Counted from the first letter of the stretch, positions 19,666 to 28,331 are shown. The stretch: DNA of 64,000 bases from Gracilibacillus salitolerans (GCF_009650095.1 NZ_CP045915.1:3534001-3598000); one strand, 5' to 3'. The notes: a model not told the origin generated them from the letters alone. Translations and numbers: made by a program.

Positions 19666-20505
19666 CTATGGCGTTACATCTAACTGTACTGGCATTTGTT
19701 CAGAGCGATCTTCCGTATACAGTAACATAACAACTGCCCCATTCTGTGGTAACAGTTCCTCTGCAATCGATACATTGATTTCAAACTCCTGCCATCCATC
19801 CCCCTCGACAGGGATTTCTGTTTGTTCGACTAAGTAATTGTGACCATCCTCTACCTCGTAATACGTTACTCCAACACTGGTATCGACTTCGCCTGTAACC
19901 GTGTATTCACCATTTGCTCCTTCCGCTTTAACAGAACGAAATGGACCATCCGTACTGTTGTCAGCTTCCATTTCTTCTAATGTGATTGAAATGGTTTGTT
20001 GCAACGGCTCACCATCAATTTCCTGTCCGTTTACCTCAGCTGGGATGAGAGTCATCTCCACTTCGTACTCACCTGGATCCAACGATTGCGACATTTCCCA
20101 AGATTCTGTCCAATTTTTCATTTCACCAGGTGCTAATGATTCTTCTACTATAGCTTGCGTAAACATTTGCCCTTCAGAATATTGATAAACTATTTTATCT
20201 GCTTGGTATAACTTAATTTCAAATTGCTGACCAGAGGTAAACATCAAGTCAACTGTATTCTCATTTTTATTGGTTAACTGAAATGTAAAGTCAATACCAG
20301 TACCTTGTTGTTCCGCAGCGACTTGTAATTCTAAATTTTCCATAATAGATGAAAGATCCTCCGTTTCAGATGATTCTTCTTCCGTAGAATCAACAGGAGT
20401 ATTCACCGGTTCAGAATCTCCTGTATCTTCCTGATTAGTATCAGTCCCACAAGCCATCAACAAAATAATCAACATAATAGATATGAGAGAGACATATTTT
20501 TTCAT
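19666..20505 (-). CDS. Lipoprotein with BsuPI and Gmad2-like domains
   Basis: A 279-residue lipoprotein: signal peptide with lipobox LMAC (Cys19), then an acidic Ser/Thr/Glu linker (20-55). A BsuPI domain follows (intracellular proteinase-inhibitor fold, about 58-165, FTFQLTNKNENTVDLMFTSG and SLDPGEYEVEMTL). The C-terminal beta domain (about 185-277) resembles Gmad2, an immunoglobulin-like domain of cell-surface and germination proteins. Such proteins sit outside the membrane and their role is unknown. The Gmad2 call is less certain than the BsuPI one. The gene is monocistronic and ends in a clear terminator. Confidence 0.75.
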   Translation of the reverse strand: MKKYVSLISIMLIILLMACGTDTNQEDTGDSEPVNTPVDSTEEESSETEDLSSIMENLELQVAAEQQGTGIDFTFQLTNKNENTVDLMFTSGQQFEIKLYQADKIVYQYSEGQMFTQAIVEESLAPGEMKNWTESWEMSQSLDPGEYEVEMTLIPAEVNGQEIDGEPLQQTISITLEEMEADNSTDGPFRSVKAEGANGEYTVTGEVDTSVGVTYYEVEDGHNYLVEQTEIPVEGDGWQEFEINVSIAEELLPQNGAVVMLLYTEDRSEQMPVQLDVTP

Positions 20506-20555
20506 ATTTCTGCGACCCCCTTTAAAAGATTAGACGTTTGATACGAGAAAAGGTT

Positions 20556-21404
20556 TCAATCATTTCGTCGGAAGAATCCATAGACACCCGCTGTCTGAAT
20601 AACATTCGTAAAGGCATTCTCGTCTACTTCATGGATAATCCGTTCTAAATCATACAACTCATATCTGGTTATAACTAAATATAACATATACTTATCCTCT
20701 TTTGTATAAGCACCCTTAACCGGCAATATCGTAATTCCGCGAATCATCGTATCATGAATTGCTTGTTGCAGCTCATCCGCTTTTTTCGTTACAATCATAG
20801 CAGTTACTTTTTCATGACGAGTATGTATGCCGTCGATAACACGAGTTGTTACATATAATCCTACCAAAGTATAAAGTGCGTTCTCCGGTTCGTTTAAAAT
20901 ACCTGCTACAACGATAATCATCCCGTTAATCGCCATTAAATAACCACCAATTGGCTTGTCCTTCATCCGAGATAATACCATTGCGATAATATCAGAACCA
21001 CCTGTGGAAGCACCCCATTTCAAGGTAATCCCCACACCGACACCAGCAATAACTCCACCAAATACAGCATTAAGCAGAATATCATTAGACAAAGTAACAA
21101 TTGGTAACACCTCTAAGAAAAAAGAGGTAGCAATAACCGAAAGAAAACTGTAAATCGTAAAGCCTCTTCCTACCATTAACCAACCAATAATAGCTACTGG
21201 TATATTAAGAATAAATAGAATAATACCGGTACTTGCAATTTCTACTCCTAAGTAATCAGAAAAAATAGTAGCTAAAATTTGTGAAATACCAGTAAAGCCA
21301 CTAGCATATACATTTGCACCAATTAAGAAAAAATTAAGACCAATGGCGTTAAGTATCGCACCAACTATTACAATCGTTATTCGTTTTGCTTCCATTAAAA
21401 ACAT
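20556..21404 (-). CDS. yitT: YitT family membrane protein
   Basis: A 282-residue membrane protein with five or six helices (residues 5-175), typical motifs GLNFFLIGANVYASGFTGISQI and LKWGASTGGSDIIAM, and a cytoplasmic C-terminal DUF2179 domain. The first in-frame ATG (21413) lies one base from AGGAGGG, so the ATG nine bases later is preferred. The transported substrate of this family is not known. It is divergent from the DegV gene, with a 232-bp gap between them. Confidence 0.88.
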   Translation of the reverse strand: MFLMEAKRITIVIVGAILNAIGLNFFLIGANVYASGFTGISQILATIFSDYLGVEIASTGIILFILNIPVAIIGWLMVGRGFTIYSFLSVIATSFFLEVLPIVTLSNDILLNAVFGGVIAGVGVGITLKWGASTGGSDIIAMVLSRMKDKPIGGYLMAINGMIIVVAGILNEPENALYTLVGLYVTTRVIDGIHTRHEKVTAMIVTKKADELQQAIHDTMIRGITILPVKGAYTKEDKYMLYLVITRYELYDLERIIHEVDENAFTNVIQTAGVYGFFRRND

Positions 21405-21548
21405 GCTGTTCATCCCTCCTGTTTACGGAATCCACATGATTCCATACCCTTTTATATGATTAAATAATCTTTTTTGCACAAGAATAGACTATACTAGAAT
21501 CTGACCTAGAAACCAAGTACTTTTAACCAAAAAGTTTGTAAATTTGTT

Positions 21549-21577
21549 TTGACGTAGCTGTCCGTTAAGCTTACACT
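21549..21577 (+). promoter_or_regulatory. Sigma-A promoter of the DegV gene
   Basis: TTGACG and TACACT with 17-nt spacing lie about 60 bp before the TTG start of the DegV gene. Confidence 0.6.
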
Positions 21578-21636
21578 TATATTAAGCTAAAATACGATCA
21601 TCATACATGATCTAAAAGGAAAAAGGAGGGGTTACA

Positions 21637-22497
21637 TTGACTGTAAAAATTCTTGCAGATTCTGCTTGTGATCTTTCATCTGAAGATTTACATCAATTTG
21701 ATATCGAAGTATTGCCACTGACAGTCCAACTAGATGGTGAAGATTATGAGGACGGTGTTTCGATTTCATCTAAAAAAGTATACGATGCAATGCGAGAAGG
21801 TAAAGCTCCCAAAACCGCACAAGTCAGTCCACAAGTTTTTAAAGATACCTTCGAAAAACATGCCAAGGCAGGTAACCAGGTCTTATATTTAACTTTATCA
21901 TCCGAACTGTCTGGTACATATCAAGGTGCAAAATTAATGGAACAAGAAGTAAAAGAAGAGCATCCTGATTTTAAATTACATGTTGTCGATACCAAGTGTG
22001 CATCAGTAGGATATGGACTTGTTGTCCTAAGAGCTGCTGAGTTAGCTCAAATAGGAACAGGCTTGGATGAAATACTCGATGTAAGTAAGTATCACTATGA
22101 ACATATGGAGCATATTTTCACTGTTGATGACTTAGAATATTTGTACCGTGGAGGTCGTGTCAGTAAAACTGCCGCTTTTGTTGGTACATTATTAAAAGTA
22201 AAGCCTTTATTACACATGGAAGATGGAAAGCTGATACCATTAGAAAAGGTCAGAGGTTCAAAAAAAGTGTACAAACGCATGATCGAAGTGATGGAAGAAC
22301 GTGGTAAGGACCTAGAAAACCAAGTAGTCGCGATCAGCCATGGGGATGCACTTGATACAGCAGAACATATCGCAAACATGATCCGTGAAAAATGGAATGT
22401 CAAAGATATTAAAATTAATATGATTGGTTCTTCCATCGGTGCTCATGCTGGACCAGGTACAATCGCTCTATTTTTCTTAAATGATTCCCCAAAATAA
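21637..22497 (+). CDS. DegV family fatty-acid-binding protein
   Basis: A 286-residue cytoplasmic protein of the DegV (FakB-type) family, which presents fatty acids to a kinase in Firmicutes. It begins VKILADSACDLSSEDL and has the fatty-acid pocket motifs TLSSELSGTYQGA and FVGTLLKVKPLLHMEDGKLIP. The C-terminal IGSSIGAHAGPGTIALFF is also typical. It starts at TTG with AGGAGGGG 5 nt upstream; no ATG with a good site is nearby. In B. subtilis this position is yitS. Fatty-acid binding is inferred from the family. Confidence 0.9.
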   Translation: MTVKILADSACDLSSEDLHQFDIEVLPLTVQLDGEDYEDGVSISSKKVYDAMREGKAPKTAQVSPQVFKDTFEKHAKAGNQVLYLTLSSELSGTYQGAKLMEQEVKEEHPDFKLHVVDTKCASVGYGLVVLRAAELAQIGTGLDEILDVSKYHYEHMEHIFTVDDLEYLYRGGRVSKTAAFVGTLLKVKPLLHMEDGKLIPLEKVRGSKKVYKRMIEVMEERGKDLENQVVAISHGDALDTAEHIANMIREKWNVKDIKINMIGSSIGAHAGPGTIALFFLNDSPK

Positions 22498-22516
22498 AAA
22501 GTACTGATAATTTTTA

Positions 22517-22600
22517 CTGGACACTTTTTGGTGTTTTCTGGACACTTTTCGGTGCTTTCTGGACACTTCCATAAATTTTCTGGACACTTTTAAAAATCCT
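22517..22600 (+). repeat. Tandem 21-bp repeat with CTGGACACTT core
   Basis: Four copies of CTGGACACTT start at 22517, 22538, 22559 and 22580, exactly 21 bp apart, with AT-rich spacers that vary. The array lies between the DegV and SDR genes. Read on the minus strand it could encode a short SVQK repeat, but no Shine-Dalgarno site supports translation. Confidence 0.8.
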
Positions 22601-22686
22601 TGCTTCCAAATCGGAGCAGGGATTTTTACGTATGGTGTTCTTCATTTTTGCCATACTAGGAGAAAAAGTCTCAAGGAGTGTAAGTA

Positions 22687-23547
22687 ATGTCAGCAAATCA
22701 GAAGAAAGAAGTATTACCTAAGCAGCATCAAGATCGACAACCTGGCTTTGAATATAAGATGACTCCCCTTCCTGTTTCCTTAAATGAAAATTACCAAGGG
22801 AGTAATAAGCTAAAGGATAAAGTAGCGATCATCTCTGGTGGTGATAGTGGAATTGGCCGTTCTGTTGCAATTCATTTCGCAAAAGAAGGAGCAAATATAG
22901 CCATTATCTATTTTGATGAAGATCAAGATGCCAACGATACGAAAAAAATGGTCGAACAACAAGGTAGAGTATGTAATTTATTTCGAGGAGATATCTCTCA
23001 TAGTGATTTTTGTCAGGATGTAGTAAAAAAAGTGATAGGTGAACATGGGAAAATAGATATCGTAGTAAATAATGCTGCTATTCAATATCCTCAACAGGAT
23101 TTTCTCAAGATTACAGATGATCAATTAGAAAAGACGTTTCGAGTAAACATTTTTGGTTATTTTTATCTGACGAGAGCGGCACTCCCTCATTTAAAACAAG
23201 GAAGTGCAATTATAAATACTTCCTCCATTACTGCTTTTCAAGGTAATGAAAGTCTAATCGATTACTCCAGCACTAAAGGAGCGATCACGACTTTTACGAA
23301 ATCACTAGCAAAATCACTGGTATCACAAGGAATTCGCGTGAATAGTGTGGCACCTGGACCAATCTGGACACCACTTATTCCAGCAACTTTTGATGAAAAT
23401 CAAGTTGCCACTTTTGGATCTGATTCGGAAATGGGTCGACCAGGTGAATCATCGGAAGTTGCACCAGCATATGTCTACTTAGCAAGTAATGACGCAAGCT
23501 ATGTAACAGGTCAGACGATTCATGTTAATGGTGGAACAATTATTTAA
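22687..23547 (+). CDS. Short-chain dehydrogenase/reductase (SDR)
   Basis: A 286-residue SDR oxidoreductase with an N-terminal extension of about 40 residues (PLPVSLNENYQGSNKLKDK), typical of the YhdF/YhxD general-stress type. The cofactor motif is SGGDSGIGRSVAI, followed by NNAA, then the catalytic Ser in INTSSIT and Tyr-Lys in YSSTKGA. The C-terminal VTGQTIHVNGGTII fits the family. The substrate is unknown. It starts at an ATG with AAGGAGTG upstream, following the 21-bp tandem repeats. Confidence 0.9.
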   Translation: MSANQKKEVLPKQHQDRQPGFEYKMTPLPVSLNENYQGSNKLKDKVAIISGGDSGIGRSVAIHFAKEGANIAIIYFDEDQDANDTKKMVEQQGRVCNLFRGDISHSDFCQDVVKKVIGEHGKIDIVVNNAAIQYPQQDFLKITDDQLEKTFRVNIFGYFYLTRAALPHLKQGSAIINTSSITAFQGNESLIDYSSTKGAITTFTKSLAKSLVSQGIRVNSVAPGPIWTPLIPATFDENQVATFGSDSEMGRPGESSEVAPAYVYLASNDASYVTGQTIHVNGGTII

Positions 23548-23569
23548 AACAAAGTAAATGAAGCATTTT

Positions 23570-23897
23570 TCATTTCATGGCAAAATACACATAATCTGTT
23601 GGTACACCTCGTTCACCTTGTTGATGAAGCATCGCTGATATATTTCCACGATGATATGTTCCATGATTAACGACATGATGAACTAGATCAACAAGTGTGA
23701 ACGCACAAAGACCATATTGAGGATGCTCAGCAGTGATAGTGTGCTCGGGATTATTTTGATGACTAAAAAAGTGGTAATACTCGGTTGAAAGTTCTTCATA
23801 CAACACTTCTAAATTTTTGATGATATTGCTTTACTCTTTCTAAACTGTTATATGCTTGAATACTATCGGAAGAAGTCATGAAGCCAGTCACACCCTC
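23570..23897 (-). pseudogene. Broken DinB-family gene
   Basis: The frame 23570-23806 encodes the C-terminal half of a DinB/YfiT-fold protein, including the HHVVNHGTYHRGN metal-binding block and GVPTDYVYF ending. About 20 further codons of a related segment (VTGFMTSSDSIQAYNSLERVKQ) continue upstream in a different frame, so there is a frameshift near 23815-23830. The N-terminal 55 or so residues usually present are missing altogether, with a stop at 23898. I read this as a decayed gene with an N-terminal deletion. Confidence 0.75.
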
Positions 23898-24031
23898 TCA
23901 TTTTATGTAATATTTTACCACAAACAACCTTGATTTTTTCACCAATTAAAAAGATTTAACCGTTTCCTTTTTTCAATATTTAGTGTAAAGTAATATCCTT
24001 AAGAAACAAATGAAATGAAAGAAGGAACAAA

Positions 24032-25396
24032 ATGAATCAGACAGAGACGAAAAAATTAAGTTTGTTTGCCTTAACATGGCCCATTTTTATTGAAATTTTG
24101 TTACATATGTTAATGGGGAATGCAGATACGTTGATGTTAAGTCAGTACTCCGATCATTCGGTTGCTGCGGTTGGTGTATCCAATCAAGTATTATCTGTTG
24201 TGATTGTGATGTTTGGCTTTGTTGCTGCTGGGGCCTCGATACTCGTTGCACAAAATCTCGGGGCAGAACAGCCGAAGACAGCAGGAAAGATTGCCGTAAC
24301 ATCGATTAGTTTAAATTTATGGTTTTCATTAGGATTAAGTATTATTTTGTTTGCTTTCAGTGACTTTATTTTAGGTTTGATGGACTTGCCTGTAGAACTA
24401 ATGAATGAAGCCTCTACTTATATGAACATCGTTGGTGGTTTTATCTTTGTTCAAGCATTGATTATGACAGTTTCGGCTATTTTACGAAGCTATGGGTTTA
24501 CGAAAGATACCATGTTTGTCACGATCGGGATGAATATTTTAAATGTGATTGGTAACTATTTTGTTATTTTCGGTCCTTTTGGATTTCCGGTGCTTGGTGT
24601 CGAAGGAGTTGCCTATGTAACCATGCTTAGTCGATTTATCGGATTTGTTATCTTATTATTTATCTTAGCGTGGCGTAGTGAACGACAGCTTCCTTTCTCA
24701 TCCTTTTTCCGTTATGAAAAGAGTCACGTGAAAGGGTTATTACAAATTGGCATACCTTCTGCAGGGGAACAGTTATCATATAATGCTAGTCAGATGGCAA
24801 TCACCTACTTTATTGCACAGATGGGAACGATTGCGATTACAACAAAAGTATATGTGCAAAACTTAATGATGTTTATTCTCCTATTTTCCATCGCCATAGG
24901 CCAAGGTTCACAAATTCTGATCGGTCATATGATTGGCGCGGGAGATATAGAAAGTGCCTATAAACGTTGTATCAAAAGCTTGAAAATAGCCATTGTAATC
25001 AGCACATTAATGGCAATTATTTTCTATAGTTTCAGTTCGCAATTACTTGGCATTTTCACGAATGACGAAGCCATTATTGAACAAGGTATGCTCCTTTTAC
25101 TCATTACGATTATTCTTGAACCTGGTCGGGCATTTAATCTTGTCGTCATTAACTCATTAAGAGCTGCTGGAGATGTTAAGTTTCCTGTTGTGATTGGGAT
25201 TGCTTCGATGTGGGGAGTCAGTGTTACCTTTGCTTGGTTCTTTGGTATCTTTTTAGATTTAGGATTATTAGGTGTTTGGATCGCCTTTATTGCTGATGAA
25301 TGGCTTCGAGGAGTATTTATGCTAGGAAGATGGCGGTCGCGAATTTGGGTAAAAAAAGCATTTGTTACAAAAGAAACACAATCTGTAGTGAAATAA
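24032..25396 (+). CDS. MATE family efflux transporter
   Basis: A 454-residue multidrug/toxin exporter with 12 membrane helices in two homologous halves. The N-half starts LFALTWPIFIEILLHMLMGNADTLMLSQYSD and the C-half contains GIPSAGEQLSYNASQMAITYF, both typical of MatE domains. Substrate and coupling ion (Na+ or H+) cannot be read. GAAGGAAC lies before the ATG. It is convergent with the macrolide phosphotransferase gene and shares a terminator with it; co-location of two resistance-type genes is noted but may be chance. Confidence 0.92.
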   Translation: MNQTETKKLSLFALTWPIFIEILLHMLMGNADTLMLSQYSDHSVAAVGVSNQVLSVVIVMFGFVAAGASILVAQNLGAEQPKTAGKIAVTSISLNLWFSLGLSIILFAFSDFILGLMDLPVELMNEASTYMNIVGGFIFVQALIMTVSAILRSYGFTKDTMFVTIGMNILNVIGNYFVIFGPFGFPVLGVEGVAYVTMLSRFIGFVILLFILAWRSERQLPFSSFFRYEKSHVKGLLQIGIPSAGEQLSYNASQMAITYFIAQMGTIAITTKVYVQNLMMFILLFSIAIGQGSQILIGHMIGAGDIESAYKRCIKSLKIAIVISTLMAIIFYSFSSQLLGIFTNDEAIIEQGMLLLLITIILEPGRAFNLVVINSLRAAGDVKFPVVIGIASMWGVSVTFAWFFGIFLDLGLLGVWIAFIADEWLRGVFMLGRWRSRIWVKKAFVTKETQSVVK

Positions 25397-25418
25397 CAAA
25401 TCTTCACTATTAACAAGG

Positions 25419-25462
25419 CAAAAAGCATACCAGTACACATAGTGAATGGTATGCTTTTTTGC
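25419..25462. terminator. Bidirectional terminator between the MATE gene and mph
   Basis: GCAAAAAGCATACCA and TGGTATGCTTTTTTGC form a strong stem with U-runs on both sides. Confidence 0.9.
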
Positions 25463-25485
25463 TTTTATAGACAGAAATAAGACTT

Positions 25486-26394
25486 CTATTTATCAGTAAC
25501 CTCTAATGCTTGTTTTGCCGTTTCCACATACTCTTCCATGCCAGAAACTAAGGCAAACTCAGCAATGGCTACTGGATATGCAGCACTTAATTCCATAATA
25601 TGTTCTTTCATCAATGGCCAGCTATAACCTCCCGCTTCTTTGTAAGCATCGATCAAGGAAATAAGCCCATCCTCACCAAAAAGTTGATAGTAACCTACAA
25701 AATCAGTCGATATATCTGTTACCTTTACTTCTGTCCAGTCAATTATGCCAGTTACCTTGGCATCCTCATCAATTAAAAGGTGACCTGCATGGATATCTCC
25801 ATGAATGAAACCTGTTCGTTTTGGCCACATTTCATCATTATTCACCCATGCTTGCCAACGATTCCATAAAGCTTCTCCTACCCCGAATTTTTCCTTCACA
25901 GCCTCCATTCTTTCGATCATAGACTGTCTCGCTTCTTCTGGGCTGTGTACAATTAAGTCAGCTTTTGCTACTTTCTCTAATGGAATGGTATGAAGATCTG
26001 CCAGAGCAATTGCTAATGTTTTATGAAAATTAGTTGGTACATGGTTAATATCAATTTCCCATACATAATTTTGAATTTCATGATCAATTGTCCCAGCGGG
26101 TATCCCATCTAATTTCTTATATGCAATCAAATCATCTGCATATATCGACCAATTCGGAGCTTGAAAAGTAGATACATGTTCATTCACTACATCTAAAGCT
26201 TCTTTCTCCACTTTCGTTCTCGGCATTACATCTGGTCTTCTCGGAATGCGTAACGTCCACTCTTCTCCTTCCTGATCTTTTGCAAATACAACCTGAAAAT
26301 CTAGCCCTGATTCATTAAATTCTAAAGAATCCTCTTGCAATGGAAGACCTTGCTTCCTTGTTATGTCCATCACTTCTTGTACGGTTTTACTCAC
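25486..26394 (-). CDS. mph: Macrolide 2'-phosphotransferase (Mph family)
   Basis: A 302-residue kinase of the aminoglycoside/macrolide phosphotransferase fold. The catalytic loop is [14 protein letters not shown] (Asp200) and the metal-binding motif is GIIDWTE (Asp219). The N-terminal part ([23 protein letters not shown]) and the [10 protein letters not shown] hinge match Mph enzymes, which inactivate erythromycin-type macrolides by GTP-dependent phosphorylation in the cytoplasm. Translation starts at GTG 26394 with a weak Shine-Dalgarno site. The leader carries a promoter, a short peptide with Arg-Ile-Arg and a terminator (see separate entries), which strongly supports a macrolide-resistance role. 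The exact drug range is not known. Confidence 0.9.
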   Translation of the reverse strand: MSKTVQEVMDITRKQGLPLQEDSLEFNESGLDFQVVFAKDQEGEEWTLRIPRRPDVMPRTKVEKEALDVVNEHVSTFQAPNWSIYADDLIAYKKLDGIPAGTIDHEIQNYVWEIDINHVPTNFHKTLAIALADLHTIPLEKVAKADLIVHSPEEARQSMIERMEAVKEKFGVGEALWNRWQAWVNNDEMWPKRTGFIHGDIHAGHLLIDEDAKVTGIIDWTEVKVTDISTDFVGYYQLFGEDGLISLIDAYKEAGGYSWPLMKEHIMELSAAYPVAIAEFALVSGMEEYVETAKQALEVTDK

Positions 26395-26426
26395 TTATCA
26401 TCACATCCTAGTCATATTTTTCAAAT

Positions 26427-26453
26427 AAAAAAACACAGGTGTACCATCCTGTG
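26427..26453 (-). terminator. Leader terminator (attenuator) of mph
   Basis: On the minus strand CACAGG and CCTGTG enclose an 8-nt loop and are followed by TTTTTTT, 33 bp before the mph start codon. A terminator placed after the promoter and before the gene it controls indicates attenuation. Its 5' arm is shared with an alternative pairing. Confidence 0.85.
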
Positions 26454-26672
26454 CTGAATAATCGGATTATCGCTTGGTGAGTTATAAAATCATCCATAAA
26501 GACATAACAAGAAAACCGTATTCAAATAAAAGAATCCTGTTCACTCATTACGAATTATATATTGTGTTTTTATGATGATTACTTAAAAATAGGCAGACCT
26601 ATCCGATTACTCTACACACAGGCAGAGCATTTAAACACTATAAAATTAGTAGCGTAAAGATTAAAATCGGAT
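26448..26672 (-). promoter_or_regulatory. Alternative-pairing switch in the mph leader
   Basis: Three segments compete on the minus-strand transcript. Segment 1 (26672-26665, ATCCGATT) lies inside the leader peptide codons. Segment 2 (26622-26601) contains CCTGTG followed by GAGTAATCGGAT. Segment 3 (26467-26448) is ATCCGATTATTC then AG then CACAGG. Segments 1 and 2 can form 8 bp. Segments 2 and 3 can form 12 bp (one G-U) plus 6 bp and thereby take up the 5' arm of the terminator. This is the layout of an antiterminator with a competing anti-antiterminator. Folding is by eye. Confidence 0.75.
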
Positions 26673-26693
26673 TCTAATATAGCAGATACCCAT
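26661..26693 (-). CDS. Leader peptide MGICYIRIRF controlling mph
   Basis: An 11-codon reading frame (10 residues plus TAA) with a strong Shine-Dalgarno site, GGAGGG, 10 nt upstream. It lies 30 to 40 nt after a consensus promoter. Residues 7-9 are Arg-Ile-Arg, fitting the Arg/Lys-X-Arg/Lys pattern at which ribosomes stall with macrolides, as known from the ErmD leader (which contains MRLRF). The codons for Ile-Arg-Phe are exactly the ATCCGATT arm that can pair downstream. A ribosome arrested there would free that partner and allow read-through into mph. The gene is too short for standard gene calling. Confidence 0.8.
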   Translation of the reverse strand: MGICYIRIRF

Positions 26694-26728
26694 TTTTAAG
26701 CAACCCTCCGTTCCTTTAAGTTATGAAA

Positions 26729-26757
26729 ATTATAACAGACGTACCTATATGTTGCAA
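26729..26757 (-). promoter_or_regulatory. Sigma-A promoter of the mph leader
   Basis: TTGCAA (26757-26752) and a perfect TATAAT (26734-26729) are separated by 17 nt on the minus strand. Transcription would start near 26722, just before the leader Shine-Dalgarno site (26709-26704), giving a leader of about 330 nt before mph. Confidence 0.85.
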
Positions 26758-26824
26758 TATGAAGAATTTATTTTCAGAGTGAAGCTATGAAACTCTTCAG
26801 AACGAATTTAATTCTCATATAGCT

Positions 26825-26862
26825 TAAAACGCTTGGATTAAAATATTTATCCAAACGTTTTA
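26825..26862 (-). terminator. Terminator of the flavin reductase gene
   Basis: AAAACGCTTGGAT and ATCCAAACGTTTT form a 13-bp stem (one mismatch) with a 10-nt loop. It lies just beyond the stop codon at 26896. Its arm AACGCTTGGAT recurs in the terminator at 28332 on the other side of the gene pair. Confidence 0.7.
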
Positions 26863-26895
26863 TGTGCAATTATTTATTCTTTAAGACTTAATTTT

Positions 26896-27522
26896 TCAAG
26901 TTTCTGAACGGAATGTTTTGCCTACCTCTTTACCTAGTTCAAAGTAATGCCTAAAATTATATATTAATGGACTCCATTTTGATGGATCGATATAGATTTC
27001 ATTTTGTATTATTCTATCTTCTGCATGGAAATGTAATACTTGTGCTTCAACAATTGCAAACAATGGATTATATTCAGGGATTCGAATATTTTTAACCAAT
27101 GCTTCCATTTGAATAGGACATTCTTTTATCCGAGTAGGTAAAACAGTTTTTGATTCTAAGGGAGTTAGCTCTGATGATTCGTATTTGTCTTTTTTATAAG
27201 TGAATCCTATCTCTTGCTTATAAGAGGGGGTATCTTTCTTTCCGGTATAAGAAGAGATTTTTTCAACATTTTCCCAAAGGTTTGGACTGGGTAAATTAAT
27301 AACACATTCTTTATGTCTTTCTAAGTTTTCGATAGCCTTCCCTCCAAGTCCTATTCCGAGTACAATGCAGTCACCAAGTGCCCAAGACGAAGACATTGGG
27401 CTTATGTTTGTTGTTCCATCTTCATTCAACGTGTTAAGAAGTAATGTTGGTGTCCCATAATACATAATTTTAGGCTTGATTTCTTTAAAACTTAAAGTGT
27501 CCTGATTTGTTGTCTTATTCAA
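26896..27522 (-). CDS. Flavin reductase-like (FMN-binding split barrel) protein
   Basis: A 208-residue protein of the flavin reductase-like family (PIMYYGTPTLLLNTLNEDGTTNISPMSSSWALGD, LGIGLGGKAIENL, CVINLPSPNLWENVEKIS). It probably binds FMN; its reaction and partner are unknown. I place the start at TTG 27522, which has AAAGGAGG 8 nt upstream; the longer ATG versions lack a site. It is divergent from an ArsR-type regulator across a 91-bp gap, so that regulator probably controls it. Confidence 0.85.
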   Translation of the reverse strand: MNKTTNQDTLSFKEIKPKIMYYGTPTLLLNTLNEDGTTNISPMSSSWALGDCIVLGIGLGGKAIENLERHKECVINLPSPNLWENVEKISSYTGKKDTPSYKQEIGFTYKKDKYESSELTPLESKTVLPTRIKECPIQMEALVKNIRIPEYNPLFAIVEAQVLHFHAEDRIIQNEIYIDPSKWSPLIYNFRHYFELGKEVGKTFRSET

Positions 27523-27613
27523 GTTTTTTTCCTCCTTTAACATAATTACATTTATATTGTAAATCTTTAAAATTTCAACTATCATCGAAATATGAATGTA
27601 AGGAGGGAAAATG

Positions 27614-28315
27614 ATGAATCCTAATGTTTCTAAAATCGCTTCATTATTATCAGATCCAACTCGATCAGCTATTTTACTTAGTCTTATGGATGGAAGTATC
27701 CACCCAGCAAGTGAATTAGCTTCTATTGCAAAAGTGAAACCTCAAACTGCAAGTTTCCATTTACATAAAATGCTAGAATCTAACCTTATTAATGTGGAAA
27801 AACACGGAAGACACCGTTATTATAAGTTGATTAATAGTGATGTGGCAAAAGTGATAGAACAAATGTTAAGTATTTCGCCTAACTCTCCTGTTACTTCATT
27901 TAGAGAATCCAGAGAACAAAAGGCAATCCATTTCGCCAGAACTTGTTATGATCATTTAGCTGGTTATTTGGGTGTGCAGATTACAAATTCTCTAATGGAA
28001 CAAGGTTATATAAAAAAGGTAGAGTTAAACTTTGAAGTAACACCAGAAGGCTCCAAGTTTTTTCAAGACTTTGGCATAAATCTAGAAGAACAGGAAAAGA
28101 AACGGAGAGCATATGCGCGTTGTTGTTTAGACTGGAGTGAACGACAACATCATATTGCCGGAGCGTTGGGAAATGCTTTGCTATTACAGATGCTAGAACG
28201 AAAATGGATAACACGTGTGCCCAATACACGGGCTGTTAAAGTAACTCCATTCGGGAAAGCTGAATTACAAAAACTTTTTAACTTCGACGAAAATAACCTT
28301 AGTGAAGAAAGTTAG
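27614..28315 (+). CDS. ArsR family winged-helix regulator
   Basis: A 233-residue regulator: an ArsR winged helix at residues 4-85 (ASLLSDPTRSAILLSLMDGSIHPASELASIAKVKPQTASFHLHKM), followed by a C-terminal domain of unknown type (about 100-225) that has Cys and His residues (ARTCYDHLAGYL, ARCCLDWSERQHH). These could bind a metal or sense redox state, which is inference. Two adjacent ATG codons follow AGGAGGG; the second has the better spacing. It is divergent from the flavin reductase gene and is likely its regulator. Confidence 0.85.
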   Translation: MNPNVSKIASLLSDPTRSAILLSLMDGSIHPASELASIAKVKPQTASFHLHKMLESNLINVEKHGRHRYYKLINSDVAKVIEQMLSISPNSPVTSFRESREQKAIHFARTCYDHLAGYLGVQITNSLMEQGYIKKVELNFEVTPEGSKFFQDFGINLEEQEKKRRAYARCCLDWSERQHHIAGALGNALLLQMLERKWITRVPNTRAVKVTPFGKAELQKLFNFDENNLSEES

Positions 28316-28331
28316 GTTGTGAATGTATAAC

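Noticed and set aside
22517..22600. Possible CRISPR array
   Set aside because: Only a 10-bp core repeats at 21-bp steps; repeats and spacers are too short and no cas genes are near.
22514..22696. Minus-strand frame with SVQK repeats as a small protein
   Set aside because: The frame follows from the 21-bp DNA repeat and has no Shine-Dalgarno site; the repeat is better seen as noncoding.
26595..26610. Second terminator in the mph leader (ATAGG-TCTG-CCTAT then T5)
   Set aside because: The stem is only 5 bp and overlaps the antiterminator segment; it may be a pausing hairpin but is too weak to call a terminator.
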